This document shows positions 41,640-53,310 of a DNA stretch of 64,000 nt, piece after piece; position 1 is the stretch's first letter, and the number at the start of each line of letters is the position of its first letter. Under the pieces are notes generated by a model. That model saw only the letters and a program-made list of their open reading frames with translations, searched no databases and was not told where the DNA came from. Position numbers and translations under genes: made by a program. Origin of the DNA: Bactericera cockerelli (taxonomy: Eukaryota; Arthropoda; Insecta; Hemiptera; Triozidae); the NCBI GenBank assembly GCA_024516035.1, contig CM044957.1, positions 45,439,942 through 45,503,941 on the forward strand. The letters are read 5' to 3'.

Positions 41640-43170
41640 TTATGAATATAGAGTAGATGAGGGTTAACGAGGTCCATATATATGATTTCTGATCATTGAT
41701 ATTGATGATCTGATGACATGTTGGACAATTGATTTAATGGCATCTTCTTTGATGTTGAATCGTCGACAGAAATCTCTGAAGAAGGAGGTAATGGTACCTC
41801 TTGCCCCGATCATGATACCGATGACCTCAATATGGGCAAGATTGTATTTTTCCTTGTAGTGAGGTATAGTAGGGATATAAATATTACCTTTTTCTTCATG
41901 GACATCCATCGGTTGATTTTGGTTTATTTCAAAACGGATAGTAGGGTCAATAATTATACCTCTCTTAGTTTTCCTGTCAATGACCATTATATCAATTCTT
42001 CTGCATGATCCATCCTCAGCCAAACCACTCACTTCTTCATATACCTCATATTTGTTCATTTTTCTAAATTCATTAGCAATCATAGTTCGGACAGTGTTAT
42101 GGCGATTTATACGCAGGAGCTGACTGAACTGGCAATTTCCAAGTACGTGTGCAAGTGTTTCAGTGGGTTTATTCTCGGGACCCATTGGGCACCGGCGGCA
42201 CTGCACACCATCATTGGATCTACCAGGAATAGCTCTAACTGCTACTGTGTTGGTACACATCTTTATCACCTCAGTTACTTCATTATTAGTAAGGCCTTCT
42301 TTAGTTGTTACATATTTATTGTGGCTTTTCACTTCCTTGAAAAGACTAACTCCTGCCCCCTTCAACTTCATTCCTTCCCACTTGACAAATTCCTTCTCTC
42401 TCAATTTATCTCGGACTAGGGCTGCTTTAGCTTCATCAACTGGAATGTCAATATCTAAATTTTTTAAACAGGTTTTAATTTCATTGTCAATATCTTTCAA
42501 AGCAGTAATGATAGGGTCTTGTTGTTTTTTGAGTGATAGAAAGAGATTCATCCTCTGGACCGATATTTCCCATGCAAATCGAAACATTTGTAGTCCACGA
42601 ACATTACGGCTTGCATAAAGGACAGCATCCGGCACATCTCTAGGTATATCAAGAATCTGTTTGACAGAGGAGCGTATCATTTTATCGATATCTTCAATGA
42701 ATGGGATGTTCCATCTATCAAGTGGTGTATTTTGTAGTTTATAAGTAAGAACTGGCCAGACATATGTATTCAAAATTTTCAACTTTTGATCAGCTTTAAG
42801 ATAGGGTGATTTAGTTACTTTATCAATTTTTTCACTTATTGATTTAATTGTTGTTTCTTTATCAAGGATAATTTTTTCTCTGAGAGTTGTTCCTAGATAT
42901 TTGACAAGATTTTCATTTGTAACAGGTTTTATTTCATGGCCATCTAGTGAGAAGCAATCACTAATGCACAGTCCTTTCTTTAGAATGATAGCTTGGGTTT
43001 TGGCAACATTTAGAGACATTCCAAGGTTATTTAATCTTTTGTTTACAATTTTGAACAGGATATCAGCTGAATGTAAGGAGTTGGCCAGCAAACAAATATC
43101 ATCGGCAAAAGCCAAGGCTGACATTTTGACTGATTGGGTAACATTTACACCATAATTATTGATAAGACCT
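41640..43170 (-). mobile_element. R2-type (restriction-like endonuclease) retrotransposon, 5'-truncated
   Basis: An open frame from about 43163 down to 41664 begins just upstream of the RT catalytic box (ALAFADDICLLANS). It continues through the thumb (VKYLGTT and LKADQKLKILNTYVWPVL), a CCHC zinc knuckle (CRRCPMGPENK, then ETLAHVLGNC) and an endonuclease-like region (CRRIDIMVIDRKTKRGIIID, then PTIRFE). This order is that of R2/NeSL-type elements, which carry the endonuclease at the C-terminus. RT fingers and the N-terminal DNA-binding part are absent. A stop (TGA) precedes the frame. No 28S rDNA flanks it. Confidence 0.85.
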
Positions 43171-44065
43171 CAGTCCCCAACGGAATTTTCAATGTGAATG
43201 CTTTTTTGTTGATTCAACACCCAAGCCAAGACCTACCTCTACCAATCCCTGTCCTTGGCGATCCAGAGAGGGAATGCATCAAAAGTATTCTTGGGACTTT
43301 TCCTCCCAATCCCTCTCTGGACTTTATCTACCAACTTTAACAATATGTTTGTTGTTTCATAAATAAAGTTATAATTCGAAAATATAATCAAAATCAAATC
43401 CATTCGCTATTCAACGCGCTACATTTTATGCCGGTCTCTGTATACAATATGTCTTGTATTATTTTGTTTGCCCATGATTTCGCCACTGGTCACTGCTTCA
43501 CATCTCATTTTTCCTCACGAGGAAAGTGAACCCTGAATATCCAAGTACAGAGCAGAAAAATTCCTTCCCCACTTTGGATCGAACCCCTGGACACCATCAC
43601 TCTCCCCCAGCTGTAGATATCGAAAATAATCGATATACATCTATTACATCTCTGCGGTGCGGTGTTTCACTTCAGTAATTTCTCCAATCCAATTTTTTTC
43701 TAAAATAATGTTCAGTGTCTTTTTTTAAACCCTGTTCATCTTTTCTGTTTATTTTGGAATTAATCCTAAAATAAATAGAGATAGAGATTCAAATATACTG
43801 TAAGAATTTGATCAATGGTTTAATAGTTTGAATACCTTATGAGTAACATATAAATATCTTATCAAAATACAAAGTGAAACTGACATTATAGTAATCTATA
43901 CTTTAATCTAAAGTTCAGATTTCCTACGATCCACTTATATTTCATTAAAGGAAAGATCAAAATCAAAGGGATTCAGGTATGTAAAGAATTATAATTTTTA
44001 TATCTATCTTCTTTATAGAAGGGATATATTGTTTATGGAGTAAAGCATTGATTAAAATGAGCATT
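43171..44065. other. Intergenic region with SINE family C fragment
   Basis: A reverse family C piece lies at about 43446-43600 ('gatttcgccactggtcactg'). A short A/T-rich end with AATAAA near 43364 follows a non-repetitive stretch that could be a processed insertion. No gene is recognised. Confidence 0.45.
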
Positions 44066-44071
44066 CTTATT

Positions 44072-44590
44072 ACTTTTAGGGACTAAAGGCGAAATTAATT
44101 GACAAAATCTATAACTCAAGTAATTGCTAAGGGCTAAATTAATAGACAACATCAATGACTTAAGTTGTTGCTAAGCGTCAACTTTCCCTATCTTACACAG
44201 TACGCAATCCGTGACTTAGCGCCACAGAGGTATTACAAGAATGTCTATTAATTCCGCCTATTAATTCTGTGGCGCTAAGTCACCGATTGCGTACTGTGTA
44301 AGATAGGGAAAACCGACACTTACCAACAACTTAAGTTATTGATGTTGTCTATTAATTCCGCCCTAAGTGTTGGTTTTCACTAAGGGCGGAATTAATAGAC
44401 GTTTTTGTAATACCTCTGTGGCGCTAAGTTACGGATTGCGTACTGTGTAAGATAGGGAAAACCGACACTTACCAACGACTTAAGTTATTGATGTTGTCTA
44501 TTAATTCCGCCCTAACTCACACAGTATGCAATCCGTGACTTAGGACCACAGAGGTATTACAAAAACGTCTATTAATTTGGCCCTCAGTCA
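44072..44590. mobile_element. Nested cluster of palindromic MITEs, family P
   Basis: At least four alternating copies of one unit. The clearest (44383-44513) has terminal inverted repeats 'gggcggaattaatagac' and 'gtctattaattccgccc' with TAA on both sides. Inner marks are 'ctctgtggcgctaagt' and 'gcgtactgtgtaagat'. Copies at about 44128-44253 and 44516-44585 run in reverse. A single copy lies at 51357-51477. Confidence 0.82.
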
Positions 44591-44879
44591 ATAGTGAGGG
44601 TTGAAGGTGTTTTGGACATTCATTGGGGTTCTTACGCTGGTGCATACCTTTTTGGAATGTAATGTGAGCATATTGCATCTAATAAAATTTGTGAATGTGT
44701 ATGTGATATTTGAACAGAAGCAAACACTGACCACAGCAGTCAAAGAAGCATGCAAATGATACAGTAATACACTCATGTTACAAATTAAATTATAAAGGTG
44801 TGGACCTAACACTTAGCAAGGCACTCACAGACAAGCTGTTTGTGCAAAATTTATGCTTGCAAAAATTTTGTTTCTGAAG

Positions 44880-45301
44880 CAGGGTGTCTACTGGTCAGGG
44901 AAAACCTGGAAAACCTGGAATTGTCAGGGAATTTTTCGAGACCAAAAAAGTCAGGGAAAAGTCAGGGAATTTTGTGAAAAAAACACCATAAGTCAGGGAA
45001 TTTTGTGAAAAAACACCAAAAGTCAGGGAATTTTTTTCAAGATCCAATTTTGTCATGAAAATGAAAAGAAAAAAAAATTTGCCTGCGGCGCCACTGTAAT
45101 CCAGCAGTGTGATAATGCTTCTTTGGCAAGAAACACAAAACACTCTTAATAACTTTTTATAAAATTAACAAAATTTTAGCAGGTCTTATATAATATTCAT
45201 ATAACGTCTCCTTAAAAAAGTAGACTGGAGAAACTGGAAAAATGGTCTGGAAAACCTGGAAAAGTCAGGGAATTTTACTTTGACCATTTAGTAGACACCC
45301 T
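44880..45301. mobile_element. DNA transposon with CAGGGTGTCTAC ends, copy 1
   Basis: Ends 'cagggtgtctactgg' and 'tagtagacaccctg' form inverted repeats and are flanked by TGAAG on both sides. Inside, 'gtcagggaattttgtgaaaa' is repeated. A nearly identical copy lies at 58197-58619. The minus-strand frame inside is repeat-driven and is not a transposase. Confidence 0.85.
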
Positions 45302-45960
45302 GTGAAGACTATACATGTTCAATTGTTCAAGAATATCATTTCACGTAGTACTTGTTGCCAGTGAAAATGTCTAATACTGATGTGTAGTCTGCAATATTAG
45401 TTGGTAATATTCCTCTTAACAGGAGAGCATCATTGCTCACACAAGTAGATTTCAAAGAGACATGAACTTTTCATTTTTGCCAAAAAGTTGAATCATCACA
45501 TGGATGTTTGAGGTCAAAATTAGCCATATGTTGCACAAAATCTGTGAAATAATGAAGGAATATAATCTACTGTAGAATCCCCCTAACTCATCAAAATTCA
45601 AGGGACGGAAGCATCATTTCAAGTTATCAAGAGTTTTAATTTATCAGGCTTTTAAATAAGGAGTGAAGTTTAACAAGTACCAAATATTTTTTTCAAGATA
45701 ATGTGATATTTGACCTATCAGGATTAGTCCGATTGAGTTAGTGAGAATCTAGAGTAATTTTACAAATATGGTATCAACTTGAAATGGGCTGAGTTTTTTG
45801 TTTGAAAAAAATGTACCTGATATATAATTTCCATAATTTTTTGTTGTTGCAGGAAATCATCACACAAAGTTCTAATACCTAGTGATGAAATAAAGAAATC
45901 CTGAACATTGTTTGCAGTATTTTAGATGTCTTTAATTTGAAAGGAACATTTATTTTTTGA
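45302..45960. promoter_or_regulatory. Upstream region of the PCNP-like gene
   Basis: No repeat and no coding sequence are recognised. The promoter and 5' UTR of the downstream gene must lie here, but I see no motif that fixes the transcription start. Confidence 0.3.
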
Positions 45961-45966
45961 CAAAAA

Positions 45967-47708
45967 ATGTCTGATTCTGACAGTTCATCTGAAACTGGTA
46001 TGTACTTTTATCTTATATGTAGTACCACATTATTTTTCTATATTTTTATTTGAATTAAAAAGATGCAACAACCTGTTGGTACTATCTCAAATATTGAAGC
46101 TTTTCAAAATAAACCAAAGGTGTTTTTTCAATTTAGATTTCTATGAGGTCCTTGTTGATTTTTTATTTGACACCTAAATTAGGTATTTATCATAATATCT
46201 TAGGTATATTATATAAATTAATTAAATGAAATGTAATTTTAAATCAGTTTTACCCTTTTTTTGGGTTTACTTACTCAATTGCTTGTTGGAATATATTATT
46301 ATTATTTTTTGCTATGTACCTATGGATTTGAACAAATTCAAACTTTAATGTTGGCTATGATAATTGTGAGCTCTCTTCTTAATCTTGTTAGATATGCCTC
46401 TGAATCTTTGCTTTGGATGTACCGGTAACAAGATGTAGGATGTCATTAACCTCTTTGGCACTGAACCATGAACCATGTCATTTGGCACCAAGTAAAGATA
46501 TGAAAGAGGGGAAATTTGTGGTGGCTCTAAGTTTATAAATCCAACTTGAGAATTTAGTTAGATTTGTATGTCCACTAGGTGGTGACTCTCCAGATAAAAC
46601 CAGCAACAAAAATACTGAACCAGTCCAAAAACCATCTAAACCATCTATATCCTTTGGTATGAAGAAACCCCTTGCAAGTAATCCATCTAAAATCCAACTG
46701 AAGTTTAACTCTCAGGTGAGAACCAAAAAATATTTTTCATAATCAATAGTCTTCAAAATAATGTCTATTTGATTATATCTGAGGATATTGGTAAAAACAT
46801 ACATTGGTGGTTGAGTAAACAGAGCAAGAGTCAATGTATTTTAAAGTGATAATTCATCACTTTAAAGCAGTGAAACATTTTAGGAATAATGTTTATATTA
46901 TCAAACACCTTGGCCAAGGTGTGAAGAATGCGTTATACAAAAAAAAGAGATGGCACAGCAGAGTGTAAAGTAACAGATAAAGGAGTCTCAAAAATTAACT
47001 TTGAGAGTCAGCCAAAAAATATTTCAAACACTGTATTATGCACACATACAATAATATCTTATCTCTCACAGAAAACACCAGCCAACTCACAACCTGCATT
47101 GAAAAGGCCATCCAGCTCTGTAGCATCTGTGTTCGGAGATGCCAGTGATGAGGAACCAGAAGAAATGCCCCCAGAAGCAAAAATGAGAATGAGAAACAAA
47201 GGAAGGTCAGTCTTAAAACTTAGTTATGGATTAAACTTCTGGTTGTTTGTCATTCCCATTCATCATTAGAATGTATAAATTTGAAGAATGACTGTCTATT
47301 GTTGTCCACTGCTGGTGGAGAAGTATCTTTTCTCTTACTTTGAGTACTTTTCTGCTCTCTGTACATCCAGGTTTCACTACTAAACTTTCTCATAACATCC
47401 CTCCACCTACCAAATGGTCTGCCTATGGTCCTGACATATGTATGTTTTGAAGAACGCTCTTGGCTATATTTTGTTTACAACAACCCTCTATTGAAATAGA
47501 TTTCATGTAGTTACTTGGATTTTGTATCTATCTGATCTATTTTGCTTCGTTTGTGATCCACAGATTTACTCCCACCTCTGCTGGTCCCAATTCTTTTGGG
47601 AAAACTAAGTATGGATTTATAGATACCAAAAAGGTTTTTGAGAAGAGTTTAAAAGAAGCTGCCCTTAGTCTGAATGAAGAAGAGAAACAAGCCAAGAAAA
47701 AGATTTAG
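45967..47708 (+). CDS. PCNP: PEST-containing nuclear protein (PCNP) homologue
   Basis: A small nuclear protein; in mammals it is linked to the cell cycle and ubiquitination, and its biochemical role is unclear. Exons are 45967-45997, 46579-46715, 47072-47205 and 47564-47708, totalling 447 bases (148 residues against 178 in human). The N-terminus is acidic and Ser-rich (MSDSDSSSET), followed by Lys/Pro/Ser-rich sequence with ISFGMKKP, a PEST-like stretch (VFGDASDEEPEEMPPEAKM) and the most conserved block (RMRNKG, then TPTSAGPNSF). It ends in a Lys/Glu-rich helix. The ATG is the first after an in-frame TGA. A possible AATAAA is at 47798. A hAT element sits about 255 bases after the stop. Confidence 0.9.
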
Positions 47709-47964
47709 ATTGTAATACAGAGTGGTGAGTAAATTTGAAACTTATCACTCATTTCCAATATAAATTTTGACCCTATGTTTGTTTGGGAGTGTATTAAAAT
47801 AAACAGGTCCTGTTTCCATAAATGTAAACCGAACTCTGAATTCCAAGAAGTTCTGGGATGTTGAAGAGAACAATTTACCAATAGTTTTTTGAGGAAGTAC
47901 CACAGGAGGCAGTGGATAGCACGTTGTTTCCTCCAGATGTATCGATACCCATCTTACAATGTAT

Positions 47965-50078
47965 CAGTGGCGGCTCGTCAGGTGAAGACACTGAAGACAT
48001 TTTCACCTAATTTTGAACAGTGAAAACACTACTCATAATCCCTTGAACATGGCACAATTGATCTAACTCAAAGAAAAAAAAAAAAGAGTAAGCTTTGTGT
48101 AAAATAGATCAATGCTGCTTAACAATTCATGTTACTTTCCAAGGAGAACACCAAATGTGAAGACAATTCGAAATTGTCTTCAGTTGTCCTTGAATCAACC
48201 AATCAGAGTTGAGTATTTCCAAGTAGGTATCATGAAATATTAGGCAACAACTATATCTATGTAATATGCTACTGAGGACAGTCTTCAGTTGTATTCAGTT
48301 TACACGAACTCATACGAATTGTCACGAAGCCACATACCATGTGCGATGTCATGTGTTTTTGATATTAACATTGTTGCCAGTAGCATTATGCCAGACCTAG
48401 GAAACCAGTCAATGATTTAGCCTCCCATATCTAGCACAATCTTGTAATATTAAAAAACAAAATAAATAATAATAATAATAACGTAGGCGTTAGGAAAGCA
48501 TTATTTTGTGTCAGGAATTTTGGATATTATTTCTCATTTTTTGGGTTCTAGTTTTGTACATAGTTCCTAAACGATAGCCGATACCAATAAATTTTAACTA
48601 TTTATGTATCTTGTCAACTATAGTCTTAAAAAGGACATATCGATTGAAGTCAAATCTCGGAAATAATTATTTAATGTAGGTACCGAAATTGAGCCAAATA
48701 AGATAATCTGGTATCTAGTTGTTCCAAGATGTTTTTAAATAGGGATGATGGTGGTCCTGTTTAAGATCCTGACTATGGAACCACTTTAAAAAAAATCATG
48801 AATTTAGACGTGTTGAAATGAAATTCTCAAGAGAAAATTCTGTTCAGGCGGTGTAGTATTATTTTTTTAAATAAATAAATACGTCTTACATGATTTGAGG
48901 GATTTCTTTAAATTTAAAATATAGCTCTTGAAGTTTGTAGAAATTTAGCTATGAAATTAACTTGGCAACATTGTATCTCTTATCTTTAGAATGTAAACAA
49001 AACTTGGTGCGCACTTTTTAAATTTTATTAGATTATTTTCAAATCTTTTCAACGGTAATCAAGTGACTTTTAATTGGTGTAACTAGTTAATAAAGTTATT
49101 TCCCAGTACATATTTGATACAGGATAGAAACATTATTCCTACCTGATCTGACCTGTGCTTTTCATAATAAGTTGAATATGAAGTAGCTATGTACTTCTTT
49201 CAGTGTCAGTAATAACATTATAATTATGCAGGTTGCAGGTAGCTAAGCACACAGCTTCCAGTGAAGTACTTAAAATTATAAGGCAATATCTGTGTTTTTC
49301 ATAAATAGTCATTTAAACATCAATGGTAACAGAAATTTAAGCTGATTTTATATATTTGTAGTAAGTATGTTTTCTTAGATTTATTTTGTAATCTGGTGGT
49401 GGATTTTCTTCCAGTTTTGGATTTTAATTTTTAGTTATCAACTAACTTTCTTTCCTTCCCAGTTCTAACCCCTCTTTAAAATGTTGTACCCACCTATCTA
49501 CTAAGGTATAATCCTAATATTTTTATTTTAATTCCTTTTTACCAACTTTCAGTTAATATTTTTTATTACGATGAATAACTAATAACAATATTTCAAAGAA
49601 ACAATGAGATTCCCACAAAATCATGGGGTTCAAACATTAAAAGTAACCCCATTCAGATTAAGAAGTAATGAGGATAAGAAAGATATTATGATTACTGGAT
49701 GTCCAATTTCTCCAATTACTACAACCACCACTAAAAAAGTAAAGCAAATGCCTGTCCCACAGCCATACAGTTCAAGCCTGAATGGCTTATGAAAAATGAA
49801 TGGCTGTGTACCAGCTCAAGTGTTGACAAATTGTTCTGCTGGCCTTGTTTATTTATTAAGTACCAAGTGTTCTCCAAAAAAAGTACCTATAAAAACTTAT
49901 ATGATGCAAAACTGGTATGAGAGAAAACCATGCTCTGCAGGGAAACAGCCATAACTTACAATGGGCTGTGTTTATGAGACCATAAGAACTAAGATCTCAT
50001 AAATTAATAATTTTATTTTTTCAATACTTCTGGGTATAATTTGTCTTCACCTAGTCTTGAAGTCAGGAGCCGCCACTG
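47965..50078 (+). mobile_element. hAT-type DNA transposon, internally decayed
   Basis: Ends are 'cagtggcggctcgtcagg' and 'ggagccgccactg' (inverted), with the perfect 8-bp duplication CAATGTAT at 47957-47964 and 50079-50086. An 8-bp duplication and CAG-type ends are hAT marks. Near 49600-49890 a transposase N-terminal remnant is split by a frameshift. The second part contains FKPEWLMKNEWLCT and KLFCWPCLF, a TTF-type zinc-finger motif seen in hAT and ZMYM-like transposases. The DDE and dimerisation domains are not found. Confidence 0.9.
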
Positions 50079-50086
50079 CAATGTAT

Positions 50087-50830
50087 GGATTGTCAGTGAG
50101 TGAATGCATCAGTATTTCTGTGGTTGCTGGATTAATCATTTTAGGGCCAATGGATCACATGTAAATGATTTTTTCTTAGTGAATGACTGATTCTTCAATA
50201 AATACATTAGAAAAAGCTATTTCTGCTATCAAAACTACGAAAAACGAACGCGAAAGACTTTAAAAAGCCTTATGAAGTTGCCTAATCAAGAAAATGTGTA
50301 TATGTATTGGGATATCATATTTACCAAGTTTATTTTTTAGTGTACATGTTCTTATGGGCCTTTTTTTCTGCCAATGATTTCATCGTGTTCTGGTCTTCGT
50401 ACACCTTTATTGCTCATAACATAGTCCCATAGTATTATTTTTTTGGTTTTACCAGGATAGCCTAATAGCTTTATCTGACAAAAAAAGCACAGGTCAAATT
50501 CGGTTACTGGTGACTCAACTGCAACAGTGTCTGGAAAATGAATGTAACATTATCCTTCATCAGAAAAAGGTAATGGATATAATGAGGTTTCCTCTGGTGA
50601 AGGCTAAACATTGGATCTGGGCGTCTATATGATCTGTCCACCACCTGGATGACACAGAATAAATTGTTATTATTGGCTTTGTTTAGCATCTTAATTTTAT
50701 CATCTTCTTTTAGTATTCTGTGTCAAAATTTGTAAATATACAACAGATTAAAAACAATTATTCCTCTTTTTAGTTAACATAGGTCAAAATTATTCCTTCA
50801 GTTTTATTACATGTTATCATATTTGTGTTA
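50087..50830. other. Intergenic AT-rich stretch
   Basis: No gene or repeat that I can name. The frames here are short and carry no recognisable motif. Confidence 0.4.
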
Positions 50831-50832
50831 AT

Positions 50833-50960
50833 CAATTTCGTGATATCACAACTACTCAAACTCGCTTTACTAAATCTACGCTGAATACGGGACTTGAAAC
50901 ACCGACCTCCGGGTTACAAGTCCGCCGCCTTATCGATCAAGCTTCTGAGGTCGGTATAAT
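50833..50960 (-). repeat. tRNA-derived SINE, family E
   Basis: Reverse copy with 'gtttcaagtcccgtattcag' and 'agcttgatcgataaggcgg' on the minus strand, matching the 61800 copy. Confidence 0.75.
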
Positions 50961-51137
50961 ATGATAGCTACTGACTACTAAACTACTGAGGTCGGTATAC
51001 TATGATAGCTACTATGAAAACTACATGTTGAACTAGAATGTTTAGTTTGAATTACCTACTAGTTTGAATTGTACCACATGTACAATTTTTTTACAAGTAT
51101 AATATTAGAGCTTACTATTCGAACAAAGTAATAACAA

Positions 51138-51250
51138 TGATAATAATATCACCTTAATTACACTACCGGATTAGGACAAATGAGTGCTATTATTTCAAGA
51201 CATATTATGTGGTCAGAATCCCAAAATAAGAAAATATGTCCCAGCTGGGT
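51138..51250 (-). repeat. SINE family A fragment
   Basis: Degenerate reverse copy with 'atatcaccttaattacacta' at the tail and 'cccagctgggtttc' at the head end. Confidence 0.5.
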
Positions 51251-51356
51251 TTCTTCTTTCAAATTTCACTTTTGCTAATATTTGTTTTTTTTAAAATGTG
51301 TTTCAAAACCTTTCGAAAAGAATTATCAATATCTCCAAGATGAGTAGAGCTTTAAG

Positions 51357-51477
51357 ACGGAATTAATAGACGTTTTCGTAATACCTCTGTGGCGCTAAGT
51401 CACGGATTGCGTACTGTGTAAGATAGGGAAAACCGACGCTTAGCAAACTCGAGCTATCTATTTTCCATTAATTTCGC
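51357..51477. mobile_element. Palindromic MITE family P, single copy
   Basis: Ends 'gacggaattaatagacg' and 'ccattaatttcgccc' are flanked by TTAA-like sequence. It contains 'ctctgtggcgctaagtcac' and 'gcgtactgtgtaagatag', as in the 44.1-44.6 kb cluster. Confidence 0.78.
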
Positions 51478-52184
51478 CCTTAATTACGACTTTTCCTTTA
51501 GAAGGCTCTTTCTCTTTTCCTAATAAATATATAGACTTGAGAAAATATCGGGTTTATATATCTCAACGATCCCAGAAATACCGAGCGCGTACGTCATACC
51601 ACGATAAGTAGAAATTGCCCTAGGATTAAAAGAATATCTGTCAGAAAAAAAGAAATAGAAAAAAAACATGAATATTTTCTACATATCATACATATTATAT
51701 TTATATTACACAAAGACTTTACAATTGACAATACTAGAAATAAATACGTATACCTAATGGCTGATTAGTGCAAGCGAACACTTGCTATTCCTAAATCTTA
51801 AGGCCACAAAAATGGCCGAAAAAAAGTTTTTCAAATTTTATATGGAGTTTTATAAGGCGTATTTTTAAGTGGTCTGAATCCCAAATGGGAGGATAACTTA
51901 TCATGTCCCACCTGGGTTTTGATATTGGATCTACAATAATGTTGAGGGCAAAGTTATAGTGGATCTACAGTATGTTGACTTGTTGGGGACAATACAGGGT
52001 CCGGCATAAGACCGGCAAAGGCTGAACATCTTCCGATTGGCTTTAGGTACGGATTTGAAACTTTGCATGGTCAAATGGATTGTAAAAAACCTACTTGAAG
52101 GGAACTTTTAATGTTTAGGGGTGGACCCTATGTAGGGGCTAGCCCCAGGTCAATTTTTTTAAATTACACCCCTGTCCTGCCTGG

Positions 52185-53310
52185 GTTTTGATAGTGAATC
52201 TACAACATGTTTAGGACAATGTAGTGAATCTACAATATGTTTAGGGTAATGTAGTGGATCTACAACAAGTTGAGAAGTGGATCTACAGCAAGTTGAGAGA
52301 TGTGTAGTCCTGTTGGTGTTATCTACAGCAAGTTGAGAGCAGTGTTGTCCTGTTGGTGTTATCTACAACATGTTGAGAGCAATGTAGTCCTGTTCGTTTA
52401 ATCTACATCATGTTGAGAGCAGTGTAGTCCTGGTGGTGTTATCCACATCATGTTGAGAGCAGTGTAGTCCTGTTGGTGTTATCTACAGCAAGTTGAGAGC
52501 AGTGTAGTCCTGTTGGTGTTATCTACAGCAAGTTGAGAGCAGTGTAGTCCTGTTGGTGTTATCTACAGCAAGTTGAGAGCAGTGTAGTCCTGTTGGTGTT
52601 ATCTACAGCATGTTGAGAACAGTGTAGTCCTGTTCGTGTTATCTACAGCATGTTGAGAGCAGTGTAGTCCTGTTGGTGTTATCTACAGCAAGTTGAGAGC
52701 AGTGTAGTTCTATTGGTGTTTTTTTTTAATGGAGGGAAAAAATTGCGTGATCAAACACAGGCGTGGTTTGAGAATTTAGGAGCCCGTGAAAGGGTTTTCT
52801 ACCCTCTAAAAAACCCCCCAGAGGATCTTTTGTTTCAATTTTGCCCCTGAACCGATTTCTCATTACTTCGGGGTGTTGGTGTTATCTACAGTAAGTTGAG
52901 GGCAATGTAGTCCTGTTATCTACAGCATGTTGAGAGCAGTGTAGTCCTGTTATCTACAGCATGTTGAGAGAAGGATCTACAGCATGTTGAGGGCAATGTA
53001 GTCCTGTCGGTGTTATCTACAGCATGTTGAGGGCAATGTAGTCCTGTTGTTGGTGTTATCTACAGCATGTTGAGGGCAGTGTTGTCCTGTTGGTGTTATC
53101 TACAGCAAGTTGAGAGCAGTGTAGTCCTGTTAGTGTTATCTACAGCAAGTTGAGAGCAGTGTCGGTGTTATCTACAGCATGTTGAGAGCAGTGTTGGTGT
53201 TACCTACAGCATGTTGAGAGCAGTGTTGGTGTTATCTACAGCATGTTGAGAGCAGGGTTGGTGTTATCTACAGCATGTTGAGAGAAGGATCTACAGCATG
53301 TTGAGGGCAA
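52185..53310 (-). repeat. Tandem array derived from the end of the TMEM205-like coding region
   Basis: About 25 copies of a roughly 40-base unit ('gttatctacagcatgttgag', 'agcagtgtagtcctgttg'). Read on the minus strand, the unit contains the last codons and stop of the adjacent gene (YIALNML then TAG). The array starts exactly where the coding region ends (53291-53320) and runs into its 3' flank. At 52725-52875 it is interrupted by a repeat carrying the family H type tail. More degenerate units extend to about 51930. Confidence 0.88.

Noticed and set aside
42099..42618. Plus-strand frames of 106 and 151 codons
   Set aside because: They are antisense shadows of the R2-type open frame, which has RT, zinc and endonuclease motifs.
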